A DNA stretch of 64,000 nucleotides from Hygrocybe punicea (taxonomy: Eukaryota; Basidiomycota; Agaricomycetes; Agaricales; Hygrophoraceae). The notes beneath the pieces were generated by a model. It made no database searches, was not told the origin of the DNA, and saw nothing but the letters and a program-made list of their open reading frames with translations. Each line of letters opens with the position of its first letter. Positions within the stretch are counted from its first letter, which is position 1. Shown piece after piece: positions 58,165-64,000 of the stretch. The position numbers were made by a program, and so were the translations under genes. The stretch is taken from the NCBI GenBank assembly GCA_963556145.1, contig OY744462.1, forward strand, positions 1,860,001 to 1,924,000, read 5' to 3'.

Positions 58165-58634
58165 TCCGTTATGTTTTCAATTGAGCCGAATACATTGTAC
58201 ATTGCCCCTGGGATTAAAATTGTATTAACTTTTATGAGCTTGCAAACTCGGAAGTGGCCTTTTATATGATTGGGATCAGTACAATAATGGCAACCAAGGG
58301 GAAACTTTTATGGGCTGGTAGGGAACAAACATTCTGTTATGCTCTGAAATTGACACGAAAGAGCTGCGTATAACTGTTTGAGAATAACAAAGACTTATGT
58401 ATTTCATAGCTATTTTATTACTTTGTAAGGTGAAGGCGGAATTCTAGTCAAGCTGAGGGCCTCGGAACTTCTTTGGCAAATTCTCGTCGGATTTCTGGTC
58501 AAATTCCAGTGAGATGGCAGTCATATTCGTCGAAATGTACCAGAATACGCTGAGAGACACCTTTCGGTCAGATTGATAGAATATTTTGGTAAATTTTTGT
58601 AATTCAACGAGAATATGCCGATGTCAACGCTGTG
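58165..58634. other. No supported gene
   Basis: AT-rich spacer between the hAT-type element and the 55-bp repeat. Nothing recognised. Confidence 0.45.
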
Positions 58635-58689
58635 TAACAGGGACCTTGATATATTACTAATTAGTAAGGTTGGCGGTGACACACAGGTG
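58635..58689. repeat. 55-bp dispersed repeat, copy 2
   Basis: Inverse of 30146-30200, identical by eye. Confidence 0.6.
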
Positions 58690-58823
58690 GGCCGTGTATA
58701 GCCTCTCACCCTCGGAAGACCGGCTTGGTAGGAGCCTGCGTCGGCATGCCGTCAGCACAGACTCTCGGCTTGCACTGGAACTGGCTGCTGGCACTCAGGC
58801 TGGCACTTGTGATTTCCTACTTG

Positions 58824-58832
58824 TTATAAAGG
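58824..58832 (+). promoter_or_regulatory. TATA box of the secreted-protein gene
   Basis: TTATAAAGG lies 76-84 bp before the ATG at 58908. Confidence 0.45.
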
Positions 58833-58907
58833 TTCTCACAGTACTCTCTGGACCTTAGAGCTGGTCTCCCACACGCGATACACAACAACTTTTCTTCCAT
58901 CTGAACG

Positions 58908-59894
58908 ATGCGTTTCACGCTCTTCACTGTCCTCACTGTTGCCTTCACCTCGGTGATGCTCACGGTCTCTGCGCCCCTCGGGGTAAGTAGCCGTCCGTTT
59001 CAACGACAGAGTCCTTTCAGGCTGATCTTCCGTGCAGGTTGGAGACATCCGCAAGAAATCGATCGTGCGAAGGAGGTGCGTCGCTCAAGATTTTGACGTC
59101 CCCCACAGTGTGACACATGCGCTGACATTCTGACCAATACAACAAGCGTCGTCGCCCAGGACAACAGCTCGCCCTTAACGAAGTCAATCTGGTATAATCT
59201 GGATGTGAGTAGCCCGACACTGTTCCGCCTATGAAACCCAGAGCTCAATCCCTCCTTGACACACTTCTCTACTATCTACTCGCAGAAGAGAGAGTTACAG
59301 GTAACCCACATTACCAACCCGAAATGTTACCCTCAATTGTTTCCTTTTCAGACACGATCCAACAGCAACGACTTGGCTCCTGGACAGCCTCCCTCCAGTC
59401 CGTCTACCGTGACCCTGTCCGTTGGACAACCAGTTGGGGTCGGCGAGCAGACAACACATGTCCCGCCGCGGATCCTCCCCCCAGGTCTCCAGCCATGGGA
59501 TATTGCTAAGGAAGTGCACAATCTGCAGCAGCAGCAGCCGCAGCGGCAGCAGCGGCGGCAGCAGCAGCAGCAGCTGCAGCTGCAGGAGCAGCAGGAGCAG
59601 CGGCAGCAGCAGCAGCAGCCGCTACTGCTGCTGCTGCTGCAGCATCGGGAGCGGCAGCGGCGGCAGCAAGAGCAGCGGGAGCGGCAGCGGCGGCAGCAAG
59701 AGCAGCGGGAGCGGCGGGAGCGGGAGCGGCCGCAGGAAGAGGAGCAGCAGCGGCAACGGCAGGAAGAGGAGCAGCAGCGGCAACGGCAGGAAAAGGAGCA
59801 GCAGCGGCAGCAGTCAAACTTGCAAAATCGTATCCAGAGAGTGTGGAGGAATGTGAAGAAGTTTAGGCAAGGATCTAGATCTGGGACTGGTTGA
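58908..59894 (+). CDS. Putative secreted Gln/Arg/Glu-rich protein
   Basis: Four exons join in frame: 58908-58982, 59038-59064, 59109-59204 and 59286-59894, giving 268 residues. The first exon is a typical signal peptide: Met-Arg, a hydrophobic core (TLFTVLTVAFTSVMLTV) and an Ala-Pro cleavage region. Exon 3 has CDTCADIL and one NNSS-like glycosylation site (NTTS). The last exon has a Pro/Thr-rich linker (GVGEQTTHVPPRILPPGL) and a long Gln/Arg/Glu-rich repeat interrupted by a short Leu run, ending RVWRNVKKFRQGS. The repeat may be unstable. Exon 2 has an alternative donor (GTGCGTCG) that would change frame, so I chose GTGCGAAG. No homologue recognised. Confidence 0.5.
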
Positions 59895-60146
59895 TTGACA
59901 GTGGGTGCAAATTTGCAATCTTAAGTCAAAGTGAGGTACGAGTGTGACATAAGAAATGGTCTTTGAGTGAGTGACAGGTGTGACATGGAGTCAACACTCT
60001 GTGTCCTGCTGTTATTGTCGTTGCGGCTCGTTTTCTTCAATCTCTTCCCTCTCTAGAATACACTTCTCTCGCTACCTGCCCTTTTCCCCTCAAAAAGCCA
60101 CTATTAAGCCTATTAAGCCTTCTCCTCTTCCAAACTCTCCTAAAAA
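59895..60146 (+). other. Leader of the YR-type retroelement gene
   Basis: Short spacer with AGTGAGTGACAGGTGTGACATGG-type words and a pyrimidine-rich stretch before the ATG at 60147. I cannot place the element's 5' terminal repeat. Confidence 0.3.
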
Positions 60147-61657
60147 ATGCCGCGGATCGAATCTGACCCCAATCTCCAGATATGCCCTGACTTCAGCTCG
60201 GACGACTTCCTTGACATCCGCAATACCATTGCCGCAGCCACGCATATCACCCCCGAACAAGCTACCCTCAACCTCGTGGCCTCCTGGTCAGCACAAAACA
60301 ACACACAAAAGGCGGCTTGGGCAGCCCAAGTTGAGGCCGACCAGCTCCTCGAGGACATAGCTGCCCAGGCAGCTGCGGATGCAGAGACAGCCACCCAGGC
60401 CCTACGAGACAAAGAAGCCGCAGACGAGCTCAAGGATGCAGAAAAGAAGAAACCAAAGATGCACACCTTCGACCTGACAAAATCAATCGGCACTAACATC
60501 TCCCAACGCCCCTCAGCCTACGCCCTCGAAAGGCTCCGCAAATTTGAATATGTCGAGCTCTGGTACTTCACACCAGAGGGCTGCAACGATGCCGCCACGA
60601 CCCAACGCTCCGCCGCGGACGATACGTTCGGTATCACCAAAACCGACTCCGACCTCATGGTCCTCAAACCAGTTGCCACCGTCCACGCCTCTCGCAAGGC
60701 CATAAAAGACGAAGACCTCACCTGGGACCAGATGGAAATCGGCAGCACCCTCATGCTCCACAACCAATGCCAGCTACACTGGCCCGAAGCCGCCACAGAC
60801 GCCCTCTCGATATTCTGGTACAAACTCTACGCCCACAAACTCCATTCCCAACCAGACGGTCAACGCATCCTCCTCTTGTACCAGGCCCGGGCCCGCCGGG
60901 AATGGCATGCCGCGCTTGAGCGGAAGGATGCCGGCTTCAACATTGGCCTCATCGACGAAGATCTCCTCGCCAAGATCACTCGCGAAGCCTTTTACTTGGA
61001 CCACCAAGCAACCCTTCATGAGGTCAGTCTCCCTTTTCTTTTGCACCTCGCACCGCACCGCTTCGCACCTGCACCGCACCACACCACTCCCTGCACCATT
61101 CCGCACCTGCACCGCACCCTACCCATGCACCACTTCCCTGCTTCACGCTTCGCTTCGCACCCGCTTCGCACCCGCTTCGCACCTTGCTGACCCCTCCCCA
61201 CCCAGACGAGATCACGGCCCCACTCCCCACTCCCCAGAGGCAGCCAAAACAGCGCTGCCCACAGTAGGAACCGCCGCTCTCGCTCCAGGTCACCACCCAA
61301 GTTCTGCCAATGGTCCCCCCACTTCCGGTCCCCCCTCCCAAGAAAAGCCTAACCTCCCAGCAGGTTTTTCAAGGGGGTGCACCCGACCTGGGGCCTTCGG
61401 TCTGCACCCTCTGCCTCAGCCGCTTCCGTCACGACACAGCCCGCTGCAGGGCCACTGTCCTGTGGGACCATTCTCAATCCCACTCCCACCGAAACGACCT
61501 GGGCCGCCTCGTCAACCCCTCCGGCTTGGTCCTCTGCTCCGACTGGCAACTTCCCCGCGGCTGCCACAGCACCTCCCACGCCGATCGCCACGAATGCTCC
61601 GGCTGCGGCAGCAAGTCTCATGGGGCCCAGAGCTGCCCTCGTGGCCAGAAAAACTAA
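60147..61657 (+). CDS. Gag-like protein of a YR-type (DIRS/Ngaro-like) retroelement
   Basis: The ATG at 60147 follows an AAAAA context and opens MPRIESDPNLQICPDF. A long helical region includes EADQLLEDIAAQAAADAETA and IFWYKLYAHKLHSQPDGQR, continuing to HQATLHE at 61021, where a GTCAGTCTCC donor begins an intron. A later exon (from about 61290) holds CTLCLSRFRHDTARC and a C-terminal zinc knuckle CX2CX4HX4C (CSGCGSKSHGAQSC), stop at 61655. It overlaps the start of the RT frame, which is in the +1 frame. The sequence is GC-rich compared with its neighbours, a sign of a recent or different origin. Confidence 0.65.
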
Positions 61658-62888
61658 ACCAAAAACCCCATACATCGCCAGCGCTTGGCTTCGCCTCCTC
61701 ACAGAGGCAAACCTGCTACACAGATACCCCAGCCTCCCCAGCCTCATTCATTCCGGTTTCGACGCCGGTATCCCCCCCATCCTCAGCACCTTCGCCCCCG
61801 CCAACAGCCCCACCATCGCTCTGCATTCCGCCGAATTTGCAGCCATCATCGCCAAGGAATATACCCAAGAACGACACTTTGGCCCCTTCACCCGCGCTGA
61901 AGTTGAGGATCTCATTGGCCCTTTCCAGAGCTCCCCGCTCTCCCTCACCCCAAAGCCAGGCAACAAAGAGTCCTATCGGATGGTACAAAACCTCTCCTTC
62001 CCCTCGAAACCCTCCAGCAACAGATCTTCAATCAACTCGGCAATCGACTCCGACCTATACCCATGCACCTGGGGCACATTCTCAACAATCTGCCTCCTCA
62101 TCAGCCGCCTCCCTCCTGGCTCACAGGGGGCAGTCCGGGATGTTGTGGAAGCACACCAGACCATCCCAATCTTGCCCACCCAATGGCCCGGCCTCATTCT
62201 CCGCCTTCCTGGCCCAGACGCCTTCAACATCGACACCTGCAGCTGCTTTGGTCTCTCCTCCTCCTCAGGAAACCACGGCAAACTGGGTGATGCAGGCGCC
62301 GACCTCATGCGGGCATGTGGGATCGGGCCCCTCTCAAAATGGAGTGATGACCACATATTCTTTCGCATCTGCCTCGAACACATTGCCCAATACAATGCCC
62401 GCCACTTGGGCTGGAATGCAGCTATCATGCAAAATGGGGGCCGAATACACTCCAGTGGCCGTTACAGGTACCACGGTGACACAATGCCCGATGACTCCCC
62501 CGAAGAGTTTGACGAGGATGCCTCTCTCCCCATCCAAGACCTCTCAGGTTTCTCCCCTCGTCCTACCTCCGACGCGGCCTTCTCATATTGCATGGTGGAC
62601 ATCGATGCCCTCTCGTGGGAGCTGGGCATCCCTTGGGAGACATCCAAGGATATCCCCTTTTGCTCGCAGGTCCCTTTCATCAGCTTCACCTGGGACCTGG
62701 AGCTTCGGACGGTTGCCATTCCTCCCAAAAAGAAAGAGAAGTACCTGGCCGCAATCGCTCAGTGGGAGACGGCACCCACCCATGTCCTCAATGACGTTCA
62801 AAAACTCTTTGGCAAGCTTCTCCATGCCAGCCTTGTCATTCCAGCGGGACACACTTACCTCTCCAGACTGGAGGCTATGCTGGGGATC
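61640..62888 (+). pseudogene. Reverse transcriptase of the YR-type retroelement, truncated
   Basis: The frame overlaps the gag end and reads KTPYIASAWLRLLTEANL, SYRMVQNLSFPSKPS, VRDVVEAHQTIPILPTQWP (first RT Asp), FGLSSSSGNHGKLGDAG, KWSDDHIFFRI (the xxDD box as WSDD), FISFTWDLELRTVAIP and QKLFGKLLHASLVIPAGH. This motif series is that of basidiomycete DIRS/Ngaro-type RT rather than gypsy. The RNase H, methyltransferase and tyrosine recombinase domains expected downstream are missing. Similarity ends at MLGIFHDS near 62888, where a different gene family begins in the same frame. Confidence 0.7.
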
Positions 62889-64000
62889 TTCCATGATAGT
62901 GAAACCGGAGGAAAGCCAGGCTACATCAAGTACTATGGCAAAGCCTGGAGTGATATTTACCATTCCTTGACAGAAGCGAAAAAACAAGAATTTGAAGCTC
63001 TTGCAGAGGCCTGGAACCAGCAAGGTCCACCCCTGGAAGTCAAAAGACGGTACTAATCATCTTCTTTAGCCTGCATGATGCTAATCTTGTACCTTATCCA
63101 GCTGAGCAGCAAAAGATTTTGGTAAGACAGCGATGAAGTTTATGAAGGACATAGATGAGCAGATGGGAGTGAAAATATTTATGTTGGTGGGATATGAGGA
63201 CGAAGATGGGACTGTGACCAAAGGAAAGTGTGTTGATTCCTACTTGGTGTCAATCAAGTACTTATCTTTACTTCCTGTGAGGTTTGAGACACTGGCCCCA
63301 GTACACAAGAAGTTCATCGGCGTCTTCAAAAATAACGGGGATGACATTTGGACCAAATGGGATGAACATTTGGGTTCCCATTTTAATCATGACAGTACGA
63401 TCAGCCATTGTTCCATATGTCCTATGTAATGTGTTCCAGAGGAATCCAATGGAGTGGAGACTGACAGTGAAGACAACGATGGTGGTCCAATGACCAGATA
63501 CTACAAAAGCCTGCCATTCAAGCTTGAGATCGATGAGGATGGTTTTCCTATGGTACCGAATGTTACAAATATGTCATTGGTCAACATAAGAAACATGTTT
63601 AGATCACTGGTGACCATGTCCTATTGTACATACTTCGGCGTTGGCCAAGCTTACTGTACTCATAATCATATGCAGGTTGGATGTGCAACAACAGCATCGT
63701 CGCTGTTCCATGGGGCAAAATTGGACAAAATCGAAACCAATACATGGAGGACATCTACTTTCCCCCTCACGTAGAACTAAAGGAACCGTGGAAAATGAAA
63801 CTCGATGAACTTCGGACAGTCCACCAATTTTGGTTGCAACGGCAGAAACTCGGTGAAAAACCCTTCCGATTTAAAACCATCCTGAAGACCGACCAGAGAG
63901 CACCAAATGCATTCATGCAAAAAAAGAAGAAGTTCCATGCTGCTGCCGCCTTGGCCAGGACCAATTGTTTGGCGCCATCAAACTCCAGTAGGGAAACCAC
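62889..64000 (+). CDS. Conserved basidiomycete hypothetical protein, N-terminally cut, runs off window
   Basis: From about 62889 the frame codes KYYGKAWSDIYHSLTEAKK and LAEAWNQQGPPLEVKRR. After an intron at 63048 it reads MKFMKDIDEQMGVKIFMLVGY and LAPVHKKFIGVF, then after further introns TRYYKSLPFKLEIDEDGFPM, NIRNMFRSLVTMSY, ELKEPWKMKLDELRTVHQFW and LGEKPFRFKTI. These blocks, in this order, match a multi-copy Agaricomycete family of unknown function. Its own N-terminus is replaced by the retroelement RT, with which it forms one open frame up to 63056. The 3' end is outside the window. Confidence 0.55.

Noticed and set aside
61310..62970. 687-aa Pro/Ser-rich frame overlapping the RT
   Set aside because: A second-frame shadow of GC-rich RT coding sequence. 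The RT motifs lie in the other frame.
1..64000. tRNA or rRNA genes
   Set aside because: No B-box-like or rRNA-conserved stretch was recognised on either strand by eye.

Overview
This window looks like a repeat-dominated compartment of a mushroom-forming fungus (Agaricomycetes, Basidiomycota). The evidence is short 45-65 nt introns with GT...AG ends, a KDZ-type transposase, DUF6698-like and other multi-copy families I recognise from Agaricomycete genomes, a YR (DIRS/Ngaro-like) retroelement, a Ty3/gypsy element and many small TIR elements. I cannot name a genus. No housekeeping gene, rRNA, tRNA or CRISPR array was recognised. Positions 19564-19763 are 200 Ns, so order across that gap depends on scaffolding.

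Layout. 1-5519: three multi-exon conserved hypothetical genes, the first probably ATP-grasp-like. 5520-11450: non-coding mosaic of palindromic MITEs, low-complexity DNA and a 24-bp minisatellite. 11445-17878: broken genes, namely a PARP/ART-like fragment, a HECT-like gene split by a 1.6-kb TIR element, and a tail-to-tail fragment of a Ste6-type ABC transporter. 17880-30700: gene-poor DNA with a hAT-like foldback element with perfect 8-bp target duplications, TA-flanked MITEs, tandem repeats, a dead PIF/Harbinger nuclease and a TIR element that has captured a RecQ-like helicase fragment.

30699-51788 is a four-level nest. A KDZ transposase gene (minus strand) is split by an 18.3-kb Tc1/mariner-type element (31977-50266, TA flanks, about 1.54-kb terminal inverted repeats). 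Its left repeat is split by a Ty3/gypsy element (32841-43947, 785-bp LTRs, GCGC target duplication). The gypsy gag gene is in turn split by a 1255-bp hAT-type element (34462-35716, perfect 8-bp duplication). The mariner-type element keeps an apparently intact spliced 325-aa DD34E transposase, a PB1-like plus SAM-like accessory gene, and an ORF lying inside the terminal repeats and therefore present twice. The gypsy element carries a spliced antisense gene for a Zn2Cys6-cluster/coiled-coil protein between integrase and the 3' LTR. Its gag-pol is damaged by changes that fit C-to-T decay.

51946-64000: another low-complexity TIR element, two conserved hypothetical genes (one with a MITE in its last intron, one DUF6698-like with an in-frame TGA), a second copy of the hAT-type element, a putative secreted Gln/Arg-rich protein, and a YR-type retroelement whose RT ORF runs in frame into a truncated host-family gene that continues past the window end.

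The genes do not form one pathway. The window records successive transposition, capture and decay. The most unusual themes are the nested insertion history, the antisense Zn2Cys6 gene in a retrotransposon, the large terminal repeats that contain a gene, and several unrelated TIR elements sharing an 'intron plus trinucleotide-rich exon' design.
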